A stretch of 64,000 bases of DNA, taken from NCBI GenBank assembly GCA_951213105.1, contig OX578142.1, positions 1,814,649 through 1,878,648 on the forward strand. The letters are read 5' to 3'. Source of the stretch: Amaurobius ferox (taxonomy: Eukaryota > Arthropoda > Arachnida > Araneae > Amaurobiidae). The notes under the pieces were generated by a model. It searched no databases and had not been told where the DNA came from. It saw nothing but the letters and a program-made list of their open reading frames with translations. This document shows positions 1 to 10,200 of this stretch, one piece after another (the stretch's first letter is position 1; each line of letters starts with the position of its first letter). The translations under genes and the position numbers were made by a program.

Positions 1-456
1 AGAAGACTTGTAGGAGTGAAGAAGATCAAGGCGGTTTGAAGGGCGTGGAGGATTTGAGAACATTTGAAATTGATGAACTTGATGGACTGGGGTCAAAGAT
101 GAAGAGGCAACACGTTGAGGAAGCGGTTGAAAGTGTGCTGGTGGAGTGCGAATGGCACCGGAGTAAGATTGATTAGAGTTGATATATGATGAAGTAAGTG
201 GTACCAATTTTACGTAAGGTTGAAGGTGTTGAGTATGAGTGGAGACACTAGAACTGGTGGATGGAGTGGTCACACATGTAGAAGATAATGACATAGTTGA
301 GTATGGAAGTGTAGCACAGGCAGCATCTGATGAAGTAACGTAAACAGAAGAAGACGTAAAAGCAGGAGGGCGGGGGGAAAATAAGGGGGGAAAAACTGTG
401 AGGGAATCAAAGGGAGGGATAGTGGGGAGGGAGATATTCATTTGATTATGTTCCAT
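1..456 (-). CDS. ORF1 (Gag-like), N-terminal part only
   Basis: This is the amino-terminal 152 codons of the ORF1 that is complete at 32762-34840, with the same ATG (complement of 454-456) followed by G at +4. The visible part is Ser/Thr/Pro-rich and lies upstream of the RNA-binding and zinc-knuckle region. The rest lies outside the window. By analogy with Gag-like ORF1 proteins of this group, it would package the element RNA. Confidence 0.75.
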   Translation of the reverse strand, partial: MEHNQMNISLPTIPPFDSLTVFPPLFSPRPPAFTSSSVYVTSSDAACATLPYSTMSLSSTCVTTPSTSSSVSTHTQHLQPYVKLVPLTSSYINSNQSYSGAIRTPPAHFQPLPQRVASSSLTPVHQVHQFQMFSNPPRPSNRLDLLHSYKSS

Positions 457-1895
457 GACAATAGCTAAAATATATTTGGTTCATAAAAGCAAGTTGACAA
501 AAATTTCATTAAGGTAACATGTAAAGACAAAAATTTCATAATACATCAGCAGGGGAGTAGGTGACACATTAAAGACTCACAATATTTATAAACACTAAAT
601 AACGCAAACTGACAGGAAACGGATAAGTATAACATGACTGAAGAACGTAAAAGGCAGAAAATGACATCAAAAATTTCCTATGGGAAATCCCATGTTAGAG
701 GCGTGACAGAAATGACAGCGTCACCGAGATCAGAAGAAATAGTCGAAACCAGTCAAAATTTAATTTTGAGATGTAGTACTGCTAAATGGAACAGTGTGCC
801 AAGCAAAATTTAAATATTTTAAAAATTGAAAAGTTTAAAAGACTTTAAAAATTCTCTATGGAAGATCCCATGTTAAAAACGTGATTGGAATGACTGTGAG
901 ACGTGACAGAAATGACTGATGCATCAAAAGGAGAGGAAAAGTCGAAACCGGTCAAAAATTAATTTTGAGATACAGCACTCAATAATGTAACAATATACCA
1001 AGCCGAATTAAAAAATTTCAAAAATTGTAAAATTTAAAAGACTTCAAAGTTTTCCTATGGAGAATCCCATGTTAAAAACGTGATTGGGATGACGAAAAAT
1101 TTATAAAGGTGAACTTGAAGAAAAAGTCAAAACCGGTCAGCAGGACTCAAAAAGGGGGGGAACACTTGAAAATAAGACAGATTGCCATTTCAAAATTCCA
1201 AAACTTTAGAAATGAAAAGAATATTCGAAAAAAAAAAAAAAAAAGTGTTAAATGACACGTACATGAAATTGGTTCGGAAGTGAAAATGTTATTTTCCAAA
1301 AGGTTGATCAAACTGAAGAAGAGGACAAATGGTAAGTTAGTACGGGTACAGAGGCACCGAAATGTCAAGAGAAGAAGAGATCCAAATATTACAGAACATT
1401 CCACACGCCAGGGAAGAGTCCAAAAATGAAAGAGGGGGGATACGAAGTATACAAATCAAAAATATAGAAAGTGACATTATAAAAACATGAAATACATATA
1501 TAAATACTGTTCCCATGGCAAAAATATAAATCAATTATCAATAACAAAACATTAAAATGCATTATATCATAAAAAATATTACAAAAATAACAATTTTTAG
1601 GTGTTTAAAATGTTGTTTTAAAACAACAAAAAGGACGAAATTGCATAGTTTTAGCAGCGTCGTTCAATGGTGATTCAATACATTGAAGCGATAGAACATT
1701 TCAAATATATAACTTGTAATATCTCACCCGCTAAAAGGCGTAGCAAGAAAATGAAGACATCTGCTTAAACTGAGCAGGGGGTGCACAAAACGATATAACA
1801 CACTAAACCATAACACGAATAATCACGCAACCAAGGCATACATAACGGGAGCCAAAAAAAGAACGACATATCACAACATCGACATATCACAACCC
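457..1895 (-). promoter_or_regulatory. 5' UTR of copy A with tandem monomers
   Basis: Untranslated leader, nearly identical to 34841-36280. It contains about three degenerate copies of a monomer of 175-200 bp, marked by TATGG...ATCCCATGTTA near 680, 860 and 1060. A distal block of roughly 500 bp at the element's 5' end follows. Non-LTR elements usually carry an internal promoter here; no promoter motif was identified. No convincing ORF is present. Confidence 0.6.
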
Positions 1896-2974
1896 AAGGG
1901 GGGTAGCATGAAAAAGTATAGATTTTTCGAAATTTTGAAACCTCGTATTTTGGACATCAAACAGAAGGTATCGGCCAGAAAGCCAGGAAATCGGACTTCT
2001 CCATCGAAATTAGATATAAAAAATTTTATTTGAACGAAAATTATCATGGTCGGATTTTTCAGAAAATCGGTAAGGGGGGGGTAGCATGAAAAAGTATAGA
2101 TTTTTCGAAATTTTGAAACCTCGTTTTTTGGACATCAAACAGAAGGTATCCGCCAGAAACCAGGAAATCGGTCTTCTCCATCGAAATTAGATATAAAAAA
2201 TTGTATTTGAACGAAAATTCTCATGGTCGGATTTTTCACAAAATCGGTAAGGGGGGGTAGCATGAAAAAGTATAGATTTTTCGAAATTTTGAAACCTCGT
2301 TTTTTGGACATCAAACAGAAGGTATCGGCCAGAAACCAGGAAATCGGTCTTCTCCATCGAAATTAGATATAAAAAATTGTATTTGAACGAAAATTATCAT
2401 GGTCGGATTTTTCACAAAATCGGTAAGGGGGGGTAGCATGAAAAAGTACAGATTTTTCGAAATTTTGAAACCTCGTTTTTTGGACATCAAACAGAAGGTA
2501 TCGGCCAGAAAGCCAGGAAATCGGACTTCTCCATCGAAATTAGATATAAAAAATTGTATTTGAACGAAAATTATCATGGTCGGATTTTTCACAAAATCGG
2601 TAAGGCGGGGTAGCATGAAAAAGTATAGATTTTTCGAAATTTTGAAACCTCGTTTTTTGGACATCAAACAGAAGGTATCGGCCAGAAAGCCAGGAAATCG
2701 GTCTTCTCCATCGAAATTAGATATAAAAAATTGTATTTGAACGAAAATTATCATGGTCGGATTTTTCACAAAATCGGTAAGGGGGGGTAGCATGAAAAAG
2801 TATAGATTTTTTGAAATTTTGAAACCTCGTTTTTTGGACATCAAACAGAAGGTATCGGCCAGAAAACCAGGAAATCGGACTTCTCCATCGAAATTAGATA
2901 TAAAAAATTGTATTTGAACGAAAATTATCATGGTCGGATTTTTCACAAAATCGGTAAGGGGGGGTAGCATGAAA
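1896..2974. repeat. Satellite array 1 (6 monomers of about 177 bp)
   Basis: The landmark TAGCATGAAA recurs at 1904, 2082, 2258, 2434, 2611, 2788 and 2965, so monomers are 176-178 bp. Each has a G-tract followed by TAGCATGAAAAAGTATAG, then TTTTTCGAAATTTTGAAACC, a GGACATCAAACAGAAGG block and an AT-rich tail. The fourth monomer carries the private variant AAGTACAG. This monomer is the empty counterpart of the site occupied by element C in unit 2. Confidence 0.97.
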
Positions 2975-3251
2975 GGCCCAGACCATACAGCCAACCCAGG
3001 GGTTTATGGCAGTTTAATGTATGGCCGGGAGAAAATTTAGAACAGGAAATTTAGAACAGGAGAATTTAGAAATTTAGAAAATTTAGAACAGAAGACCGAC
3101 TTCCACAGACCGACACCCACGAGCAGCCCAGAGTAAACCAGTAGTTTATTAAATAATCAATCAAAGGTTACAGTTACAAAATATTAGGTGTCACGTAGGA
3201 CACAGGCAGCAGAACAGACAGGCAAACAAACAAACAACAAACCATAAAGAT
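2975..3251 (-). promoter_or_regulatory. Shared 3' tail of F1 (probable RT recognition region)
   Basis: Matches the 3' ends of elements B, C, D and E and most resembles B: both have CACCCACGAGCAG where C, D and E have CACCCTCGAGCAG, and both have the same arrangement of the short ATTTAGAACAGG repeat. It contains one GTGTC-ACGTAG-GACAC hairpin (3188-3203) and, on the element strand, an AATAAA (complement of 3145-3150). Homology ends abruptly near 3251. Retention of exactly the 3' end is what template recognition by a foreign ORF2 would require. Confidence 0.75.
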
Positions 3252-3965
3252 ACAGCAAACAACATAAAGAACACAGCAAACAACATAAAATCACTGCAAA
3301 CAACATGAAGAAGGGAGTCAGACAATTAAAAGAAATTAAACTTTCTATTAGTGTTTAAATTCAAAGGTCTTAAGTTAACGGTTTAAAACTTAATCGATCC
3401 CAAATTTTGAAATTTATAATGATACTAAATTCTCAATAAAAGAAGTGATTCCATTAAAAGTTCTATCAGATTTATATAGTTTTTAATATTTTTTTATTAA
3501 GAGTAAAGATATAATTTTAGTTTATATTTACAAGCCTGGTTTCCATAAAGGATCAAACCCAAGGGTTAAATCCAGGAAAATTAAAATATTCATCACTAAA
3601 ACCAGATAAAAACGTTAATTAATTAAAGAAAATATGCCAGTAAACAGTTAAAAAGTTTTAAGTTAAAGGAAGATAATTAAAAGTTTATTATTATTATTAT
3701 TATTTTTTTTTTAAAAACATAACATTTACACTAAGGGTTATAAAGTGTTTTTTCACTCTCTTTTCTATTTTTTTCTTCTCTAAAACTTATCAATTATTCT
3801 AAGAATGAAACAACGGAGGTCAATTATAAGTGTAGAATTACTATTTCCGAGCAGTAAAAATATATTAATATACAGCAAAAATCATATAAATATACAGCAA
3901 AAGTCATTAAATGGCAAAGCATAATTAAAAAGTAACACAGGACAGGTGAGAAATCTCAGAAAAGT
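3252..3965 (-). other. Unique AT-rich 3' region of F1
   Basis: Non-coding stretch between the shared tail and the ORF1 stop. It begins with about three copies of a 20-odd-bp CAGCAAACAACATAAA-type repeat, then becomes very AT-rich, with a TTA microsatellite near 3685-3703 and an adjoining T run. I see no remnant of ORF2 in any frame. Confidence 0.6.
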
Positions 3966-5744
3966 CTAAAGAGTTTTTTGAAGATTCTTAATACGTAAGA
4001 GTTCCCTGTGGAGGGCATGACAGTTGGCCCTGTCCCTAGCATTATGTTTTGTACACCATTGAAGAGAGGAATCTTGCAAGTTGGCTGATATACAGTTAGG
4101 ACAAGACGGGGTTTTAGCATTACAGGTCTTGAAAGAGTGTTTATCAGAGGAGCACTGGCTACACTTACTGGATGGTTGACGGCAGGTGGCAGCAGAGTGA
4201 CCGAATCCTTGGCAATGGTAACATATTTGCAAGGAAACATATTTCTTTATATTGAAGTATTGGAAGTGATAGTACAGTTTTTTGATGTCTATAAGTGATT
4301 TTCCGGCGGCAACATCAGTCAAGATCACCCAATTATTGGATCCCAATTTGTTCTTAAAGGTTTTGATTATCTTAAACTCCTGTATTTCAGTATTGGAAAG
4401 GTTTTTTAAGAGCAGAGGCTTGATGTCTGCCTCAGAGATATTCACAGGAACGTTAAAAATAATAAGTGGCATTTTCCGGGCAGGTGGCCTGTGTATGAAA
4501 AAATTATCCGAGAGATCAGAGTTTATAAATTTAGGCAGTATGGATTCGTCATCTTCGTCACGGCAAGTGATTTTAAGGGTATCTCTGCTGATGGTGGAAA
4601 CATTTTGAATTTTTACGTTAAGTGGGCAGTCAGACAAATGAAGATCATTCTTGAGTTGATCAAGAGATTTAGTTTGATCCTTTCCACGGAGCAACACACT
4701 GGCATAGGATGGTTTGTTGTGATGAGAACCAGGACGAAGTTCATTATGAAGATCCAAGTTTGTAAGGTTCTTACGGACAACGTCATCAACAAAAGCAGGA
4801 ATTTCTTGGAGGTCCTGAGCAAGGCAGTTCGTAAAATTAGCGAGGTCTAATGATATGGAGTTTTTCAGCTGGTAGAGATCCTCGTGGAAAGTAGTTTTAA
4901 TTTCCTGCAAAGCGTTTAAAGAATCTTGATCCGGAGGGGTGACTGTTGAAGACTGTGATTCAAAGAGATAGCAGGTTGTTTTAATCTTGTCGATTTTGCA
5001 ATTCAAAAATTCTTGTTGGGTTTCAGAGGGTTTAACATGTCGAACTAGAAAACTTTGAATTTGGTTGCAAGTTCTAAGAATTTTTTGATAGAAGGTGTAG
5101 CTATGACCACCCTCGAGGTCTTCAGTATCCGAGGAGGTAAAAGGATTGGTATCAATCTGATCTTCAGGAAGATCAGAGAAGGTATTGTTCTGAGCTTGTT
5201 CGGGTACAGCCGGAGGGATGGTGAGAAGAGAAGGCAGGACAGGTGGAAGTAAAGGTGCCGGAGGCGGAGGAGAAGGACAGGAAGCATCAACAGGAGGAGG
5301 TGGTCGAACAACAGAGAGATCAAGAGCAGGATCAGAAGATGTAGAAGGAGATGTCACCGGCTGGTCAGCAAGGCGATGTGAAGAAATTCTACTGGAGTAT
5401 AATGAGGTAAAACGTTCAAGTCTCTTTTTGTACGAAGAAGTGGAATCAGATTCAGTATTGTCAAATTTCAGAGAGGATTCGTTTTCATGACGACCAGAGT
5501 ATGATGGTGAGTCACGATCGGAGGATAGATTATCACAGCGACCAGAGTATGAAGGTGAGTCACGATGAGAGGATAGAATATCATAGTATTTTTTGCCATG
5601 GTGTTGAGATGTATCACGATTGTATTTCAGCCTTTCGGAGTAACGTCTGTTGGTGCACAAAGGTTTAGCATGATCAAATGTCACCGGAGGAATAGATGGA
5701 AAGTCAAGCACTGAAATAAATTCACTGGGTATTTCTTTGTCCAT
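3966..5744 (-). CDS. ORF1 of element F1 (Gag-like, three zinc knuckles)
   Basis: An intact 592-codon frame. I start at the ATG read from 5744, which sits in a strong ACCATGG context; the frame is open a little further only through a TTG. The N-terminal third is Ser/Pro/Asp-rich. A middle region contains the family signature LLRGKDQTKSLDQLKNDL, then an RRM- or PRE_C2HC-like segment (IIFNVPVN, SNNWVIL). Zinc knuckles follow: CX2CX4HX4C at 508-521, the same at 528-541, and a longer C-C-H-C set at 548-575. It is clearly homologous to ORF1 of B and C but strongly diverged, so F is not a simple recent deletion product of those elements. Expected role: RNA-binding particle protein. No ORF2 follows it. 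Confidence 0.85.
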   Translation of the reverse strand: MDKEIPSEFISVLDFPSIPPVTFDHAKPLCTNRRYSERLKYNRDTSQHHGKKYYDILSSHRDSPSYSGRCDNLSSDRDSPSYSGRHENESSLKFDNTESDSTSSYKKRLERFTSLYSSRISSHRLADQPVTSPSTSSDPALDLSVVRPPPPVDASCPSPPPPAPLLPPVLPSLLTIPPAVPEQAQNNTFSDLPEDQIDTNPFTSSDTEDLEGGHSYTFYQKILRTCNQIQSFLVRHVKPSETQQEFLNCKIDKIKTTCYLFESQSSTVTPPDQDSLNALQEIKTTFHEDLYQLKNSISLDLANFTNCLAQDLQEIPAFVDDVVRKNLTNLDLHNELRPGSHHNKPSYASVLLRGKDQTKSLDQLKNDLHLSDCPLNVKIQNVSTISRDTLKITCRDEDDESILPKFINSDLSDNFFIHRPPARKMPLIIFNVPVNISEADIKPLLLKNLSNTEIQEFKIIKTFKNKLGSNNWVILTDVAAGKSLIDIKKLYYHFQYFNIKKYVSLQICYHCQGFGHSAATCRQPSSKCSQCSSDKHSFKTCNAKTPSCPNCISANLQDSSLQWCTKHNARDRANCHALHRELLRIKNLQKTL

Positions 5745-7264
5745 GGTGATGATGTACAATAACAATTTTAATTACAAGAAAGGTTTAATTTCGTTCAAAA
5801 ATATCAATTTTACAAATTATGTGAAAAATTCAGAACAAATCACCGAAAATTTTTTTTCCAAAAAAGAGATGTTGAGCAGAGGCGAGCACAGGGGGCACGA
5901 AGGGGTCGGAAAGTAAGATCCAAACAAGGAGGAGAAAAAACCAGGCGAAAAACTGTAAAAGGGAAGGAGGGAGAGCGAAAAGAGAGAAGTTAAGGTGAAA
6001 AGGGGAAAAGAAGAAGAACGTTGCCACAAAAGATAATCCAATAGCACGAAGCCAGAGCTTAGTAAAAAATATTTAGAACGGAGGAAGGCAAACGGGCTCT
6101 ATGTACCGAAGGGAAAAGGTATAAGTGTATAAAAAGAAACTTTGGTGTTGCCACTAAAATAAATCCAAAATAATGAAACCAGTCAGTTCAGATTTAAAGG
6201 GGAGGAAGAGGGAGGCAAATGGACTCCAAGTACCGAAGGAAAAAGGAATCAAAGAAGATTAAAAATTTTAAAAAATTTTTGAGATTTTTTCAAAATTTAA
6301 TAAGGTGAAAAGTAAGTATAAGTGTATAATCCGAAACCAAATAGGAAAGAATAAAACAAGAAGCCTGAACGAATCAAAAGTGAAGAAGAGGACCGGGGTA
6401 AAAAAATCCAATAGGGAAACCAAAGTAAAAATACAATGCCTGAAATCAGGTAGGAAGGGAAAATATCAAAAAAGTGAAATGTGTTCAAAAGGAAGAAGAG
6501 GAAAGCGGAGCAAACGAGCCAAGCAGGGAGAAGTCCATTAACACAAAAGAGGGGGAACCGTAGAAACAACGTCTACACGGAACAGGCAGAATGCCAAGAA
6601 AGGGGGGAGGCCAGAAACAGAACAAAAATCTTCAAAAGAGACATTTCTTAAAACACTGATTACATAATAAACAATGCATATGAGTGAAAAACACTTTTCA
6701 ATTATCAAAGATAAAACTTTAAATTAGTTAAATATGTAGTTTATATAAACATCAATCAATATAAACAGTGAATTTAATAGATGTATATTCAGTCAATTTG
6801 ATCCGTTTCCTAATCAATCTCCATTATAAAGCCAGAACCAGAAGTAAATATTTGCGAAAGAGACATTTTTAAATCTTGGAATACATATAAATAAATCACT
6901 TGGAAGTCAAGAATACTTTTAAAAAATCAAAAACAAAACTTCAGAAAAGCTAAATATGTAAATTACATGAACTTTTAATAATAAATACAGTGTTTTTAAC
7001 AGATGTATAAACGGTCAAATATGACCGTTTTGAAGCAATCTCCATAACAATTGTATAAGCAGGAACAATAGAATGTTTATAAAATTAAAATTGAGATTTC
7101 TCACCAAATAAACATCGTAGAGACAAATCAATGATATCAAATTAAAGCTGGGATGAGGGACAACAAAAAATATGCAGACGTAAAAAGCAGAAAGCAGGAT
7201 TCACGCCTCCAAGGCAGGAAAATGACGGAGGTCGAAAAAGACGTTAAAACATGATCAGTAGTAG
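5745..7264 (-). promoter_or_regulatory. 5' UTR of F1 with two sets of tandem repeats
   Basis: Leader of 1.5 kb unrelated by eye to the B/C leader. A 127-bp period is visible (GTTGCCAC at 6020 and 6147; GTACCGAA at 6103 and 6230). A separate 222-bp period is visible (GAGACATTT at 6638 and 6860). A perfect 9-bp inverted repeat, AAACGGTCA-AATA-TGACCGTTT, lies at 7009-7030. These look like promoter monomers and a leader hairpin by analogy with other LINEs; the function is inferred. No credible ORF is present. Confidence 0.55.
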
Positions 7265-10200
7265 TTTCGAAATTTTGAAACCTCGTTATTAGGACATCAA
7301 ACAGAAGGTATCGGCCAGAAAGCCAGGAAATCGGTCTTCATCGAAATTAGATATAAAAAATTGTATTTGAACGAAAATTATCATGGTCGGATTTTTCACA
7401 AAATCTGTAAGGGGGGGTAGCATGAAAAAGTATAGATTTTTCGAAATTTTGAAACCTCGTATTTTGGACATCAAAGAAAAGGTATCGGCCAGAAAGCCAG
7501 GAAATCGGACTTCTCCATCGAAATTAGATATAAAAAATTGTATTTGAACGAAAATTATCATGGTCGGATTTTTCACAAAATCGGTAAGGGGGGGTAGCAT
7601 GAAAAAGTATAGATTTTTCGAAATTTTGAAACCTCGTTTTTTGGACATCAAACAGAAGGTATCGGCCAGAACCCAGGAAATCGGACTTCTCCATCGAAAT
7701 TAGATATAAAAAATAGTATTTGAACGAAAATTATCATGGTCGGATTTTTCACAACATCGGTAAGGGGGGGTAGCATGAAAAAGTATAGATTTTTCGAAAT
7801 TTTGAAACCTCGTTTTTTGGACATCAAACAGAAGGTATCGGCCAGAAAGCCAGGAAATCGGTCTTCTCCATCGAAATTAGATATAAAAAATTGTATTTGA
7901 ACGAAAATTATCATGGTCGGATTTTTCACAAAATCGGTAAGGGGGGGTAGCATGAAAAAGTATAGATTTTTCGAAATTTTGAAACCTCGTTTTTTGGACA
8001 TCAAACAGAAGGTATCGACCAGAAAACCAGGAAATCGGTCTTCTCCATCGAAATTAGATATAAAAAAATGTATTTGAAGGAAAATTATCATGGTCGGATT
8101 TTTCACAAAATCGGTAAGGGGGGTAGCATGAAAAAGTATAGATTTTTCGAAATTTTGAAACCTCGTTTTTTGGACATCAAACAGAAGGTATCGGCCAGAA
8201 CCCAGGAAATCGGACTTCTCCATCGAAATTAGATATAAAAAATAGTATTTGAACGAAAATTATCATGGTCGAATTTTTCACAAAATGTGTAAGGGGGTAG
8301 CATGAAAAAGTATAGATTTTTCGAAATTTTGAAACCTCGTTTTTTGGACATCAAACAGAAGGTATCGGCCAGAAAGCCAGGAAATCGGACTTCTCCATCG
8401 GAATTAGATATAAAAAATTGTATTTGAACGAAAATTATCATGGTCGGATTTTTCACAAAATCGGTAAGGGGGGGGTAGCATGAAAAAGTATAGATTTTTC
8501 GAAATTTTGAAACCTCGTTTTTTTGGCATCAAACAGAAGGTATCGGCCAGAAAGCCAGGAAATCGGTCTTCTCCATCGAAATTAGATTAAAAAATTGTAT
8601 TTGAACGAAAATTATCATGGTAGGATTTTTCACAAAATCGGTAAGGGGGGGTAGCATGAAAAAGTATAGATTTTTCGAAATTTTGAAACCTCGTTTTTTG
8701 GACATCAAACAGAAGGTATCGGCCAGAAAACCAGGAAATCGGTCTTCTCCATCGAAATTAGATATAAAAAATTGTATTTGAACGAAAATTATCATGGTCG
8801 GATTTTTCACAAAATCGGTAAGGGGGGGTAGCATGAAAAAGTATAGATTTTTCGAAATTTTGAAACCACGTTTTTTGGACATCAAACAGAAGGTATCGGC
8901 CAGTAAGCCAGGAAATCGGTCTTCTCCATCGAAATTAGATATAAAAAATTGTATTTGAACGAAAATTTTCATGGTCGGATTTTTCACAAAATCGGTAAGG
9001 GGGGGTAGCATGAAAAAGTATAGATTTTTCGAAATTTTGAAACCTCGTTTTTTGGACATCAAACAGAAGGTATCGGCCAGAAAGCCAGGAAATCGGTTTT
9101 CTCCATCGAAATTAGATTAAAAAATTGTATTTGAACGAAAATTATCATGGTCGGATTTTTCACAAAAGCGGTAAGGGGGGGTAGCATGAAAAAGTATAGA
9201 TTCTTCGAAATTTTGAAACCTAGTTTTTTGGACATCAAACAGAAGGTATCGGCCAGAAAGCCAGGAAATCGGTCTTCTCCATCGAAATTAGATATAAAAA
9301 ATTGTATTTGAACGAAAATTATCATGGTCGGATTTTTCACAAAATCTGTAAGGGGGGTAGCATGAAAAAGTATAGATTTTTCGAAATTTTGAAACCTCGT
9401 ATTTTGGACATCAAACAGAAGGTATCGGCCAGAAAGCCAGGAAATCGGACTTCTCCATCGAATATAGATATAAAAAATTGTATTTGAACGAAAATTATCA
9501 TGGTCGGATTTTTCACAAAATCGGTAAGGGGGGGTAGCATGAAAAAGTATAGATTTTTCGAAATATTGAAACCTCGTTTTTTGGACATCAAACAGAAGGT
9601 ATCGGCCAGAAACCAGGAAATCGGTGTTCTCCATCGAAATTAGATATAAAAAATTGTATTTGAACGAAAATTATCATGGTCGGATTTTTCACAAAATCGG
9701 TAAGGGGGGGTAGCATGAAAAAGTATAGATTTTTCGAAATTTTGAAACCTCGTTTTTTGGACATCAAACAGAAGGTATCGGCCAGAAAGCCAGGAAATCG
9801 GTCTTCTCCATCGAAATTAGATTAAAAAATTGTATTTGAACGAAAATTATCATGGTCGGATTTTTCACAAAATCGGTAAGGGGGGGTAGCATGAAAAAGT
9901 ATAGATTTTTCGAAATTTTGAAACCTCGTTTTTTGGACATCAAACAGAAGGTATCGACCAGAAAACCAGGAAATCGGTCTTCTCCATCGAAATTAGATAT
10001 AAAAAAATGTATTTGAAGGAAAATTATCATGGTCGGATTTTTCACAAAATCGGTAAGGGGGGGTAGCATGAAAAAGTATAGATTTTTCGAAATTTTGAAA
10101 CCACGTTTTTTGGACATCAAACAGAAGGTATCGGCCAGTAAGCCAGGAAATCGGTCTTCTCCATCGAAATTAGATATAAAAAATTGTATTTGAACGAAAA

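Larger units (their letters stand above)
1..1895 (-). mobile_element. Copy A: 5' end of a satellite-targeted non-LTR retrotransposon
   Basis: Minus-strand element cut by the window start. It contains the first 152 codons of ORF1 and the complete 5' UTR. It matches 34385-36280 (copy B) almost base for base, so it is the copy of B in the preceding macro-repeat unit rather than an independent insertion. Its 5' terminus abuts the satellite at 1896 with AAGGGGGGTAGCATGAAA, the target-site duplication seen for the other copies. Confidence 0.85.
2975..7264 (-). mobile_element. Element F1: Gag-only non-LTR element sharing the 3' tail of the autonomous family
   Basis: A 4.29-kb insertion in the satellite, same strand and same 3' junction (GCATGAAA then GGCCC) as the autonomous elements. 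Its 3'-terminal 277 bp are nearly identical to those of copy B. Upstream lie a unique AT-rich stretch, one intact ORF1 and a repetitive 5' UTR. I see no endonuclease, RT or RNase H sequence. The 5' junction at 7264/7265 is atypical: about 30 bp of expected target, including the G-tract, is missing. It is duplicated as F2. Confidence 0.85.

Noticed and set aside
1896..2974. CENP-B box or telomeric repeat within the monomer
   Set aside because: No match to the CENP-B box core by eye and no TTAGG-type array; the G-tract alone is not telomeric evidence.
5745..5765. Seven extra N-terminal codons for the F ORF1
   Set aside because: They depend on a TTG start; the ATG at 5744 has a strong Kozak context.
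2975..7264. F as a simple deletion derivative of B or C
   Set aside because: Its ORF1 and 5' UTR are too different; only the 3' 277 bp match closely.
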